From an uncultured Candidatus Saccharibacteria bacterium (GTDB lineage: Bacteria; Patescibacteriota; Saccharimonadia; Saccharimonadales; Saccharimonadaceae), in NCBI GenBank assembly GCA_937906385.1, contig CALCYQ010000004.1:310001-374000 (forward strand): a DNA stretch of 64,000 bases, read 5' to 3'. Positions 41,624 to 50,788 of the stretch are shown one piece after another; within the stretch, counting starts at the first letter, position 1, and each line of letters starts with the position of its first letter. Made by a program: the position numbers and the translations under genes. The notes below the pieces were generated by a model. It ran no database searches. It had not been told where the DNA came from and was given only the letters and a program-made list of their open reading frames with translations.

Positions 41624-42646
41624 ATGTTAGTGTCCGATTACAATTACGATTTACCCGAAGAATGTATCGCTAAGCGTCCGCCAAAAATCCGCGGCACTAC
41701 TCGCCTGCTTGCGTTGAATCGCCAAACTGGCGAAATTACTGATTCGCATTATGCCGACTTAGCCGACTTTCTCGAACTAGGCGATCTTATAATTCTAAAC
41801 GACACGCGCGTCATGCGCTCTCGCGTCTTTACTGAACTTCCCGATGGCCGTCCACGCGAGCTTGTCGTACTTGAAAAACACGACGGGGATATCGACCATG
41901 TCATGTATCGCGGCAAACTTCACGCCGGTGATCAGCTCACCGTCAAAAACGTTGCCGACAATTCAAAAACAAACGACATTATTACCATTAAAGAAATTCT
42001 CGGCAACGGCACTGCCACCGTCACCGCGAATCGCGACCTCACCAAAATCGTCGCCGATTATGGTAATGTCCCACTTCCGCCTTATCTACATCGTGATGCT
42101 GATGCCGACGACATTAAGCGCTATCAAACCGTTTGGGCAAAAGAACTCGGTTCCGCCGCCGCACCTACTGCTAGCCTCAATATGACTAAAGATCTCATAG
42201 CTAAGCTCCAGCAAAAAGGCGTCCAAATTCAATACCTCACGCTCCATGTCGGCCTCGGCACTTTCTTGCCGATCCGTAGCGACAATGTCGAAGAACATCA
42301 TATGCATTCAGAATGGTTCCATATCCCAGATGAAACTCTCAACGCTATCGCAGCAACCAAAAAAGCCGGCCATCGCGTCATTGCTGTTGGTACTACCGTC
42401 ACGCGCACGCTCGAATTCTGGGCCAAAACCAGTAAAACTTCCGGCGAGGATGACATTTTTATTTATCCAGGCTTCAAATTTCAAGCCATCGACGCCCTAG
42501 TCACAAATTTCCACGCGCCGAAGTCCACCGTCCTCATGCTTACTGCCGCTTTTGCCGGCTGGGAGCATCTCAAGCCAGCCTACGAGCACGCCACAAAAAG
42601 CGGCTACAAACTTCTTAGCTATGGCGATTCGATGTTTATTTATTAA
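41624..42646 (+). CDS. queA: tRNA S-adenosylmethionine ribosyltransferase-isomerase
   Basis: 340 residues. Transfers and isomerises the ribosyl part of SAM onto 7-aminomethyl-7-deazaguanine in tRNA to make epoxyqueuosine. Diagnostic segments: SDYNYDLPEECIAKRPPKIR at the N-terminus, LNDTRVMRSR, GTFLPIRSDNVEEHHMHSEW and VTNFHAPKSTVLMLTAAFAG. Leaderless: TATAAT, 8 nt, ATG. Its end overlaps the convergent gene by 4 bp without a terminator. The other pathway gene, tgt, lies 0.9 kb away. Confidence 0.97.
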   Translation: MLVSDYNYDLPEECIAKRPPKIRGTTRLLALNRQTGEITDSHYADLADFLELGDLIILNDTRVMRSRVFTELPDGRPRELVVLEKHDGDIDHVMYRGKLHAGDQLTVKNVADNSKTNDIITIKEILGNGTATVTANRDLTKIVADYGNVPLPPYLHRDADADDIKRYQTVWAKELGSAAAPTASLNMTKDLIAKLQQKGVQIQYLTLHVGLGTFLPIRSDNVEEHHMHSEWFHIPDETLNAIAATKKAGHRVIAVGTTVTRTLEFWAKTSKTSGEDDIFIYPGFKFQAIDALVTNFHAPKSTVLMLTAAFAGWEHLKPAYEHATKSGYKLLSYGDSMFIY

Positions 42647-43500
42647 TTGACTGTTCTCGTCACGCCGTTGCCAAGCTCGCGGCATTCCATACCATTAAAG
42701 GCTTTTCTTAAAGTATCTGTATTGAAATCGTCACAAACCGGCAGACCTTGCATAGTCTTAAAATAGCGCCAGCTGCCACCGTTCACTCGATAGAATAAGG
42801 CAAAACCATCTACGGTAGTCATCGTCATCCTTTGATAGCCACCACTTGGACTATCTTCGATATCATCTTGCGAAACCTTATAAAGTGTCGGACTAGCCGG
42901 CTCACTCATCGCGCTGGCGACAGCCTCAACTAAACTCTTCTCTGAGCTATCAAACCATTTTACCGATGCACACGAAATCGTATAATCGCTGCTTGCTACG
43001 CGCGGTATCGAACACGCAACCGTATCGCCTTCGTTAGCAAAATTCACCATATTCACATTATCAGCATTCGCATATTCGTGAAAACCATTACGTTCAATCT
43101 GGTTAATCAATGTTTCCACATCTCGGCTAAAATCTTTCAGCGTATCTTTTTGAATTCCATCAATCGTAAAGCCGTACGAACGGTTCGTAGCGGAGACAAA
43201 ATTTCCCTTTACTGCATAATATGGATACGTTTTACTTGTCGTCGGCATAATCGTAACTTGCGCACGAATATTTTTCTTAAACAAATCGCGCATTTTATCG
43301 AGTACAGATATAACTTCCTTCTTTTCAGCAGAATTATCGCCATCTTCATAAGCATGGGCAAATTCGCTCGATTCCGATACTAATCCACCATTGCCAATAA
43401 TCGACACTACGGCCATCACAACCACCACTACTACAATTACCGCAAAAGTTCCAATTGCAATTTTTACTGGATTGAATTTCTCTTTACGCTCTGACTCCAT
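42643..43500 (-). CDS. Single-pass membrane protein, unknown function
   Basis: 285 residues. N-terminal membrane helix (IAIGTFAVIVVVVVVMAVVSIIG, about 13-35), then an extracytoplasmic domain of about 245 residues with four cysteines (two near DTVACSIPR and YTISCASVKW, two near PVCDDF and GMECRELG), candidates for disulfides. Shine-Dalgarno GGAG before ATG and TATAAT about 30 nt upstream. Convergent with queA (4-bp overlap), divergent from tgt. Not recognised. Confidence 0.7.
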   Translation of the reverse strand: MESERKEKFNPVKIAIGTFAVIVVVVVVMAVVSIIGNGGLVSESSEFAHAYEDGDNSAEKKEVISVLDKMRDLFKKNIRAQVTIMPTTSKTYPYYAVKGNFVSATNRSYGFTIDGIQKDTLKDFSRDVETLINQIERNGFHEYANADNVNMVNFANEGDTVACSIPRVASSDYTISCASVKWFDSSEKSLVEAVASAMSEPASPTLYKVSQDDIEDSPSGGYQRMTMTTVDGFALFYRVNGGSWRYFKTMQGLPVCDDFNTDTLRKAFNGMECRELGNGVTRTVN

Positions 43501-43565
43501 TTAATACTCCATATTAACGCTATAGCTTTATTATATCGTACTTTTTCATTAAACTAATATCAGTT

Positions 43566-44693
43566 ATGTTAAAATTCGACATCGAAAAACAGACCGGCCT
43601 TATGCGCGCCGGCATTATCCATACTCCACACGGCGACATTAAAACGCCAGCTTTTGTCGGTGCCGCTACCCGCGCCTCCGTCAAGGCCATTACGCATGCC
43701 GAAATGCGCGAGCTCGGTTCGCAGGCTATTCTAGCAAATACTTATCATCTTATCCTTGTTCCAGGCCCAGACCTCATCGAAAAAGGCGGCGGTTTCGCCG
43801 AATGGACTAGCTGGCATGGTCCAAGCTTTACCGACTCTGGCGGCTTCCAAATGCTTTCCCTCACCGATGCCAAAATCGATCACGACGGCGTAACTTTTAA
43901 GTCGCACTACAATGGCGACCAAATTCGCATGAATCCAGAAATATCCATGCGAGCCCAATGGAAAATTGGCGCTGATATTCATATGGCTTTCGACCAAGCC
44001 ATCGATTCTACCGACAAAGATCTTGTAGCTAAAGCTATGAAGCGCACCCACGATTGGCTCCCGCGCAACATTAAGGAACACCAGCGTCTCGCCGCCGAAG
44101 CCAAAGCAAACGGCAAACTCGAACAATTTCTTTATGCCGTCGTTCAGGGCGGACTTTTCGAAGACTTGCGTCGCGAATCCGCCGAACTCATGGCCACGCA
44201 ACCAGTCGACGGATACGGCATCGGCTCACTCTACACTACCGAAACACCCGAAACCGCAAATATCATCAAACTCACCAACGAAATATTACCAAACGACAAA
44301 CCACGTCACCTTCTCGGTATGGGCTCCGAACCGCGCGATCTTTTCATCGGAGCTATGTATGGCTGCGACACATTCGACTGCGTTGCTCCAACCCGCCAAG
44401 CTCGCAACGGTGCACTTTATACACCACACGGTCGTATTAACATCAAAAATGCCAAATATCGCGAAATGTTTGCGCCAATCGACCCAGATTGTGACTGTTA
44501 TTGTTGTAAGAATTACAACGCATCCTATTTACACCACCTCTATAAGGTCGACGAAATCACTGGCAAGACACTCGCCAGCATTCATAATGAACATTTCGTC
44601 GTCAAAATCGTCGACCAAATTCGCCAAAGCATCCTCGACAACACTTTTGACGCTTACATGAAAGATTTTCTAGCAAAATATTACGGCGCCTAA
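43566..44693 (+). CDS. tgt: tRNA-guanine transglycosylase
   Basis: 375 residues. Exchanges the wobble guanine of GUN-anticodon tRNAs for a 7-deazaguanine precursor. GAATRASVKAITHAEMRELG and ANTYHLILVPGPDLIEKGGG lie near the N-terminus; SFTDSGGFQML supplies the first catalytic Asp; AVVQGGLFEDLRRES; TFDCVAPTRQARNG includes the nucleophile region; CDCYCCKNYNASYLHHL supplies the zinc Cys3His site, which is intact. TAATAT lies 5 nt before ATG (leaderless). Overlaps the convergent gene by 4 bp. Confidence 0.97.
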   Translation: MLKFDIEKQTGLMRAGIIHTPHGDIKTPAFVGAATRASVKAITHAEMRELGSQAILANTYHLILVPGPDLIEKGGGFAEWTSWHGPSFTDSGGFQMLSLTDAKIDHDGVTFKSHYNGDQIRMNPEISMRAQWKIGADIHMAFDQAIDSTDKDLVAKAMKRTHDWLPRNIKEHQRLAAEAKANGKLEQFLYAVVQGGLFEDLRRESAELMATQPVDGYGIGSLYTTETPETANIIKLTNEILPNDKPRHLLGMGSEPRDLFIGAMYGCDTFDCVAPTRQARNGALYTPHGRINIKNAKYREMFAPIDPDCDCYCCKNYNASYLHHLYKVDEITGKTLASIHNEHFVVKIVDQIRQSILDNTFDAYMKDFLAKYYGA

Positions 44694-45130
44694 AATGGAA
44701 TTCGATATTTTGTATGCTTATATATCTTTACCATATAAAAGATAATCACGCCCGCAAGGCCTAAATATAGAATCGGAAACAGAATAAACACAAGCCCAAG
44801 CACTCCAGCAACCATGCTGATAATTCCTGAAAATACGAAGAGAATAATATCTAACCATAGAATAATTTTCTTTTTCTTTAGAGAATTTTCTTTGCCAAGA
44901 ATATCAATTAAGCCATAAATTGCCACTCCAATCGCACCTAAAACCGGTAGCAAGAAAAAGGCAAATTCAGTAATCTTCTTTTCTTGAAAAGCCACCATTG
45001 CTGAAAAAATGAAAATAATTAACGCCACCGCAATCAGCCCACCATATAGACCGGCGACGGTTTTCTTTAATTTTTCTGGAATTTGCGGCACCTTTTCAAC
45101 TACCTGCATCTCTATCTGTGGAATATTCAT
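44690..45130 (-). CDS. Four-helix membrane protein, unknown function
   Basis: 146 residues with four predicted helices (VAGLYGGLIAVALIIFIFSAM; FAFFLLPVLGAIGVAIYGLI; LDIILFVFSGIISMVAGVLG; FILFPILYLGLAGVIIFYMV). The ATG at 45130 (MNIPQIEM) is preferred to the in-frame ATG at 45136 because TATAAT ends 6 nt before the former and directly touches the latter. Divergent from the permease gene with only 35 bp between the two ATGs. Confidence 0.72.
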   Translation of the reverse strand: MNIPQIEMQVVEKVPQIPEKLKKTVAGLYGGLIAVALIIFIFSAMVAFQEKKITEFAFFLLPVLGAIGVAIYGLIDILGKENSLKKKKIILWLDIILFVFSGIISMVAGVLGLVFILFPILYLGLAGVIIFYMVKIYKHTKYRIPF

Positions 45131-45165
45131 AATCATATTATAGCGTAAAATGATACAATATAAAC

Positions 45166-46332
45166 ATGAGTACCACGACGAAAATCCAAATCGACACCAA
45201 AACTTTTATTCGGTTCTGGTTAGTTATTATTGGTTTTGCTGCTGCTGGATATCTTTTATTTAAAGCCAGCTTTGGTCTTATGATTATCGGCGCTGCGCTT
45301 TTCTTTGCGCTTGCCATTTCCCCGCTCGTTAAACGTCTTGCCGGCATTTTCCCAAGCAAAAGTCGCAATTTCGCCATCGCACTCGCCTATATTATCATCG
45401 TCGGGTTCTTAATTGCCTTTGTTGCCATCGTCTTCCCGACCATTATTAATGAAACTATCCGCTTCCTCGGCAATTTACCATACATCATCGGCAATGCCAC
45501 CGACAACGTCAGCTTTATTAACAAATTTGGCAACTCTATCGGTATTGAAAACTTGCAAAACCAAATCATGCAAGCCGTCAACAACTTCTCCGCTACCTAC
45601 ATGCAAGATCTCGGCGGCATCCTCACTAATTCTATTACCTCCATTAGTAACGGCATTGCCGTGCTCATTTTATCTCTTGTGCTCGCCTTCTTTATGCTCA
45701 CCGAAGGCCCAAGCATCGTCAAACAATTCTGGAGCAATTTCAGCCCTAACAACACCAACGTCAAGCGCACCAAGGCCGTCATTCACAGACTTGCCGAAAC
45801 TGTCTCGCAATACGTTTCTAGCGCCGTCACCGTATCGCTCATCAACGCTTGTGCTACCGCCGTCGCCGTATTCATCATCTGTCTTATTTTCGGCATTGCG
45901 CCAGGTTTCGCTTTTCCGTTTGGCCTCATTACTGGCGTCTTTAGTCTAATTCCAATGTTTGGCTCCTTTATCGGTGGCGCTATCGTCTCGTTGCTTCTCG
46001 GTTTCAATGCTTTTGGCGCCGGCATTGCCTTCCTAATTTATACAATCGTTTATCTCCAAATCGAATCCAACGTTATCTCGCCAAAGATTCAAGGTAAAGG
46101 CATGAAGCTTCCAGCACTAGTCATTCTTTCCGCCGTTACTATCGGTGTTTATACGTTCGGTCTCGTTGGTGCTATTGTCTCAATCCCAATCGCCGGCTGT
46201 GTTAAGATTCTTATCGAAGAATATGCTGCAGATTTAATGGATGACGGCAAGCTAAACGGCAGCAACCTCAAGCCTTCCGAAAACAAATCTGAGCCTACCG
46301 AAGACAAAAAGCTTATCGCTAAAGCCGAATAA
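45166..46332 (+). CDS. AI-2E family transporter (PerM/YdiK-like permease)
   Basis: 388 residues, eight predicted membrane helices. Typical of the family: the early pair WLVIIGFAAAGYLLF / GLMIIGAALFFALAISPLVKRL, a long central amphipathic section, and the C-terminal PFGLITGVFSLIPMFGSFIGG and YLQIESNVISPKIQGKGMKLPAL. Members export small molecules or ions; autoinducer-2 export is shown only for some, so the substrate is unassigned. Leaderless: TACAAT, 6 nt, ATG. Bidirectional terminator after the stop. Confidence 0.93.
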   Translation: MSTTTKIQIDTKTFIRFWLVIIGFAAAGYLLFKASFGLMIIGAALFFALAISPLVKRLAGIFPSKSRNFAIALAYIIIVGFLIAFVAIVFPTIINETIRFLGNLPYIIGNATDNVSFINKFGNSIGIENLQNQIMQAVNNFSATYMQDLGGILTNSITSISNGIAVLILSLVLAFFMLTEGPSIVKQFWSNFSPNNTNVKRTKAVIHRLAETVSQYVSSAVTVSLINACATAVAVFIICLIFGIAPGFAFPFGLITGVFSLIPMFGSFIGGAIVSLLLGFNAFGAGIAFLIYTIVYLQIESNVISPKIQGKGMKLPALVILSAVTIGVYTFGLVGAIVSIPIAGCVKILIEEYAADLMDDGKLNGSNLKPSENKSEPTEDKKLIAKAE

Positions 46333-46364
46333 AAAATCTCCCCCTTTCGCGGGGAGATTTTTGT
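46330..46364. terminator. Bidirectional terminator
   Basis: AATCTCCCC (46335-46343) pairs with GGGGAGATT (46351-46359), A-rich before and T-rich after; serves the permease gene and cysS. Confidence 0.9.
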
Positions 46365-46368
46365 TGTC

Positions 46369-47724
46369 TCAAGCATATTGCCAAATCGAACCATCGGCTC
46401 CGTCGAGCAAAGTAATGCCCTCTGCGCTAATTTCGTTACGCAAACTGTCTGCCGTTGCGAAATCCTTCGCCTTTTTCGCCTCAAAGCGTTTTGCAATTTT
46501 CTCTTTTAGCTCGTCTGAAATATCCGGCGTGGATTTTGCAATGTCTAATCCAAATACGTCGTCCAAGAATTGCACAAATGCTTCATTCGGCACATTCTTC
46601 GTAATCACTTTATCTAGCTCTGCCAAAGCGCCCGCCGAATTTAGATTATTATCAAGCTGTTCCAACATCGCCGACTTTACGTCGTCCATTTGTGTCGCCT
46701 CTTTTTGCCAGCGCAAAGCCGCAAAATTTCGATAGTTTAACAAACGCTGTTTTGCCGCCGCTAAATCGTCAAACGAAAAATTTCTTTCGCTCTGAAAATG
46801 ACCTTGTAGCACCCACATTTTGTAATCCATGTGCGTATATCCGCGCTTAGCTAAGTCGTCGAACATATAAACATTCCCCAGCGACTTCGAAATTTTCTGC
46901 CCTTCAATTGTAATAAAATTGTTGTGCAACCAGAAATTCGACATCTTTTTACCATAAGCGCCTTCAAGTTGCGCGATTTCATTTGTATGATGAATCGGAA
47001 TATGGTCAATACCACCACAATGAATATCAATCGGCTCGCCTAATACTTCATGAATAATCGTGGCGCACTCAATATGCCAACCCGGATAGCCCATCCGACC
47101 GCGATATTCCCATTTCATTGCATGGTCTTCGCCATCGCGAATCCATTTCCAAACTGCGAAATCTGATACGTTGCGTTTTTCGTCACTAAATTCCACGCGC
47201 GCCCCAGCTTTTAGATGCTCTAAATCCAGATGCGCAAAGTCGGCATACGTTGGAAATTTCGACGTATCGTAGTACAGACCATCTGTCGTATCATACAAAT
47301 ATCCTTTTTTATCTAGCGCATCAACGAGCGTCATATCTTCTTTCACAAAATCTGTCGCTCGACAAATTCGGCTCGGTTCTACCATATTTAGCGCACGGAA
47401 GTTCTTTAGAAAATCATTCATGTACATTTCCGCCACTTTCCACACCGTCTTCCCCTCACGGCGCGCCCCCTTTTCCATTTTATCTTCGCCATCATCAGCA
47501 TCGGAAGTTAAGTGCCCAACATCTGTAATATTCAATACCCGGTCGACTTTATAACCTTGCTGTTGTAAAGTGCGTACTAGTAAATCCCAATAGACATAAC
47601 AAGTAAAATTGCCGATATGGGCAAAGCTATACACGGTTGGACCACAAGTATAAACTTTAACCCGCTCCGCATCTTGCGGCTCAAAATTCTCTATTTTGCG
47701 CGTTAAAGTATTATATAGTTTCAT
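46369..47724 (-). CDS. cysS: Cysteinyl-tRNA synthetase
   Basis: 451 residues, class I. Charges tRNA-Cys. CGPTVYSFAHIGNF carries the first zinc Cys and the HIGH-like HIGN; GWHIECATIIHEVLG and HCGGIDHIPIHHTNEIAQ hold the remaining zinc ligands; KISKSLGN is the KMSKS loop. DALR-type helical domain and a short C-terminal segment follow. TATACT lies 9 nt before ATG with no Shine-Dalgarno. Ends in TGA, showing that TGA is a stop in this genome. Confidence 0.97.
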   Translation of the reverse strand: MKLYNTLTRKIENFEPQDAERVKVYTCGPTVYSFAHIGNFTCYVYWDLLVRTLQQQGYKVDRVLNITDVGHLTSDADDGEDKMEKGARREGKTVWKVAEMYMNDFLKNFRALNMVEPSRICRATDFVKEDMTLVDALDKKGYLYDTTDGLYYDTSKFPTYADFAHLDLEHLKAGARVEFSDEKRNVSDFAVWKWIRDGEDHAMKWEYRGRMGYPGWHIECATIIHEVLGEPIDIHCGGIDHIPIHHTNEIAQLEGAYGKKMSNFWLHNNFITIEGQKISKSLGNVYMFDDLAKRGYTHMDYKMWVLQGHFQSERNFSFDDLAAAKQRLLNYRNFAALRWQKEATQMDDVKSAMLEQLDNNLNSAGALAELDKVITKNVPNEAFVQFLDDVFGLDIAKSTPDISDELKEKIAKRFEAKKAKDFATADSLRNEISAEGITLLDGADGSIWQYA

Positions 47725-47757
47725 AATATCTTAAGTATAACACCGAGGGATATTATC

Positions 47758-49296
47758 TTAAAATAAAAAGATAGCGAGCAGCATCATTATAATTGGCATT
47801 ACAAACATTCCGAAAATTATACCAAGAACAGCAAATAATATAATTTTCCGCTGACGTTCTTGTTCGTAGGTCTGGTCGATACGTTTTTTACCCGAATCAT
47901 CTATATCCGATTTCTTGTTATCATTCCGGTCTTGTATCTCCGCATGACGCAATCCATGTAGATAATCAATCAACTCATCATCCGATCTCAAATTGCAAAT
48001 TTTTGCACGCGTTTCCGCCTCAAAATTATGTCGCGCTTGAACCGAACGGTACTTATTTACGCACGTTAACGCATAGATACCATACCCTATCATCCAAAAT
48101 AATACAAATACGACTGAGAACGCAGAGAAAAGGGCTGAAAAAATCCGCTCACCGACTATCGCTAATTCCATAAACGTTATTAACTTACCCAACAGCCAAA
48201 TTATTACTGGCAGTCCAAAAGTATTCAGCAATAATTTATTCTTATCCACCGGCACCGAGCCCATCGTCTCACCCGTACGCGCGTTCACGGCAATGTAATG
48301 CTTAAACGGTGCGCCATCTTTCTTTACTTCAACAACACTGAACAACCACACCGGTAGATATGCTGTCTTCCATTGCACGCCTTTTTGCTCTAGTCGCACA
48401 ATATCCCAACAAATCCCACGATCATACTTCTTTATCGTTGAATGTAATTGATATTTCAAAATATCTTCGGTTTGATTTTTAGCCTTTCGGTCAAGTTCCG
48501 CAATATTCAAATCACGCTTTTCGGACGAATATCCCCGCAAATAACGCGGATCCCAATCGACTGCATTTTCTGTATCAAACGGCATAATAGCGCTAATCAC
48601 GTTATTCGTGGTACGTTTGCGGTCATGATTTAGCTTGTCGCTCGAAGCCTCAATCGTCAAATCGTCGACTTCCAGCTCAAAATCGCGCTCAATTTTATAG
48701 ACATTCGCATCATACCGCGTCTCTGCATCGTCTCCGCTACCTACCGTATATCTACGCACTAATTCTTCGCCAATGCCAGATAGTTGCGCCTTCACGCGCA
48801 TATCAATCACCACATACGGCAAAAACACGCCACGCACATTTTCTTCTTTAAACTCATTAATCATCTGCACATTTGCGTGCTTCGTTTTATCGCGCAAGAA
48901 TTCTTGCATCTTTATAAAAGCTTCTTTTCGCGTCAATTTAAACGGCAATACTAAGTCCGGCACCGCGCCATTTGGCATTTTCTCCGTCACTGATAGCATA
49001 TGTCGGCACCACGGACAACTCGCCGTCATTGCCTCGCTGGTATTAATTACCACTTCCGCTCCGCACGACGAACATTTCAGCGTCAAAATCACTTCTTCAT
49101 CTGGAATGATATTTTGTGCGCCTTCGCCAACGACCTTACCGGTCAATTTCTCGACGTTGCCACTCTGATTTGTCGATTCGACATCCAATATCTGCTTACA
49201 ACTGTGGCATTTCAGCCTACCATCCTTGCCATCTGGCTCAATGTTCGATGCGCCACAGTGCGGACAGCGTAAAACCGTCTTACTTTTTATCACCAT
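47758..49296 (-). CDS. Zinc-ribbon membrane protein, paralogue 3 (YdjG-like)
   Basis: 512 residues. Two N-terminal zinc ribbons (CPHC...CHSC at about 11-37; CSSC...CPWC at about 77-99), then a conserved soluble core with NGAVPDLVLPFK, LPYVVID and VNARTGETMGSVP, two close membrane helices (LPVIIWLLGKLITFMELAIV; ALFSAFSVVFVLFWMIGYGIYAL), a charged region beginning ARHNFEAETR, and a C-terminal helix (ILFAVLGIIFGMFVMPIIMMLLAIF). Overlaps the previous paralogue by 17 bp; last gene of the operon. Resembles Bacillus YdjG, part of the membrane complex that recruits PspA. Confidence 0.82.
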   Translation of the reverse strand: MVIKSKTVLRCPHCGASNIEPDGKDGRLKCHSCKQILDVESTNQSGNVEKLTGKVVGEGAQNIIPDEEVILTLKCSSCGAEVVINTSEAMTASCPWCRHMLSVTEKMPNGAVPDLVLPFKLTRKEAFIKMQEFLRDKTKHANVQMINEFKEENVRGVFLPYVVIDMRVKAQLSGIGEELVRRYTVGSGDDAETRYDANVYKIERDFELEVDDLTIEASSDKLNHDRKRTTNNVISAIMPFDTENAVDWDPRYLRGYSSEKRDLNIAELDRKAKNQTEDILKYQLHSTIKKYDRGICWDIVRLEQKGVQWKTAYLPVWLFSVVEVKKDGAPFKHYIAVNARTGETMGSVPVDKNKLLLNTFGLPVIIWLLGKLITFMELAIVGERIFSALFSAFSVVFVLFWMIGYGIYALTCVNKYRSVQARHNFEAETRAKICNLRSDDELIDYLHGLRHAEIQDRNDNKKSDIDDSGKKRIDQTYEQERQRKIILFAVLGIIFGMFVMPIIMMLLAIFLF

Positions 49297-50773
49297 TATT
49301 CTCGCGTTCTTTTATCTTTTGCCCCGGCGCGGTATTAGCCATCATATCAATACCAAGAAATTCCGCCATCTTCTGCCCCATCATCTTCTCGCCATTCTTC
49401 GCTATCACGCCTTTCACGCTATTTCCGTTTTCGCCTTGGATTCGTGCATTACTTAAACCTTTACGATGTTCGCGCAAATTGTCGGATTGTTTCAAATTAT
49501 TAACGGTCGACTTCGTCTCTTTCTCATAAGTATGCCGCGCATCCATGTTGCGGTAGCGGCTCATCTTCATCCAATAGAATAGGAAGCCTGGCGTAAAACC
49601 AAGAAAACCCGCCACCCAAATATCGCTATCGTCCGCACCGATAAACATCTTAATCCAAGCCAAACCAAGCACGATACCAATAACCTCGATAATCGTCGAG
49701 ATAATCAGTAAGCGCGACTTATTAATCGGCACCGAGCCCATCGTCTCGCCCGTGCGCGCATTTACTGCCACATAATGCAACATCTTTCCCTTAGCATCGT
49801 CTTGCAAATAGCTGTATAGCCAGACCGGCAAATATGCCGCTTTCCAGCTCGTGCCCTTAATCGACAAGCTTTCGTTCGTCCATCGCGTACCACGGTCATA
49901 GAATGTCATACTTTCTTTCGCACGGTAACGCGCCACGTCTCCGACTTGCTCTTGCATCACCGGCTTCAAGACGTCAATATCCGTATCGCGCTTTTCCGAA
50001 GCGTAACCACGCAAGAAAGCCGGATTCCACGCCACACAATTTTCCGTATCAAACGGCATAATGGCGTTAATTACGTTATTCGTATTCGCACGCACATCTT
50101 GCTTCAATTTGTCACTCGAAGCTTCCACCGTCAAATCGTCCACCAGTAAATCAAAATCGCGCGCCACGTCGTAGGCATCCGCATCATATTTACGTCGGCG
50201 CGTATTACCACTGCCTACAGTGTAGCTCCGTACTAAATGCTCCGCTTCACCCGATAGGCTCGCATGCGCATTCACATCTACAATCATATACGGCAAATAA
50301 ACACCCATAATGTTTTCGGTCGTAAATTCAGCCTTAAATTTCGGATGTGCAAAGAATTGACGCTTTTCTACAAACTCGCGAATCTTGCCCTCCGCAGCGG
50401 CCTTTTCGGTCTTAAACGGCAATACCAAATCCGGCACTGCGCCATTCGGCAATTTTTCGTTTACAGAAAGTGTATGACGGCACCAGTGGCAACGTGCGTT
50501 CGTCACTTCTTCGGTATTAATCACCACTTGTGCCCCGCAAGCTGGGCACTTCAGAGTCAAAATAATATCTTCGCCCGGGATAATATTCGTCGCGCCTTCC
50601 GCAATCGTATCGCCCTTCAAATCCTCTACGCCACCATATGCATTCACTGCCTCAGAGGCAAATTCAGCACGACAATAATTACACTTCAGCTGCCCAGTCT
50701 TCGTGTTTAACGTCACGTCTGTAGCGCCACATTTCGGGCATCTATTCATGCCATTTTTATCGTTCTGAATCAT
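49280..50773 (-). CDS. Zinc-ribbon membrane protein, paralogue 2 (YdjG-like)
   Basis: 497 residues. Same plan as its neighbours: CPKC...CNYC and CPAC...CHWC ribbons; core NGAVPDLVLPFKTEK, LPYMIVDVNAHASLSG, KAAYLPVWLYSY, VNARTGETMGSVP; two central membrane segments (LLIISTIIEVIGIVLGLAWI; IWVAGFLGFTPGFLFYWM); then DARHTYEKETKS and a polar tail. Unlike paralogues 1 and 3 it lacks a C-terminal membrane helix. Strong Shine-Dalgarno GGGAGG 5 nt before ATG. Confidence 0.82.
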   Translation of the reverse strand: MIQNDKNGMNRCPKCGATDVTLNTKTGQLKCNYCRAEFASEAVNAYGGVEDLKGDTIAEGATNIIPGEDIILTLKCPACGAQVVINTEEVTNARCHWCRHTLSVNEKLPNGAVPDLVLPFKTEKAAAEGKIREFVEKRQFFAHPKFKAEFTTENIMGVYLPYMIVDVNAHASLSGEAEHLVRSYTVGSGNTRRRKYDADAYDVARDFDLLVDDLTVEASSDKLKQDVRANTNNVINAIMPFDTENCVAWNPAFLRGYASEKRDTDIDVLKPVMQEQVGDVARYRAKESMTFYDRGTRWTNESLSIKGTSWKAAYLPVWLYSYLQDDAKGKMLHYVAVNARTGETMGSVPINKSRLLIISTIIEVIGIVLGLAWIKMFIGADDSDIWVAGFLGFTPGFLFYWMKMSRYRNMDARHTYEKETKSTVNNLKQSDNLREHRKGLSNARIQGENGNSVKGVIAKNGEKMMGQKMAEFLGIDMMANTAPGQKIKERENNGDKK

Positions 50774-50788
50774 TTTACCTCCCTTTAA

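Noticed and set aside
47600..47660. CysRS motif HIGN instead of HIGH
   Set aside because: HIGN is common in bacterial CysRS.
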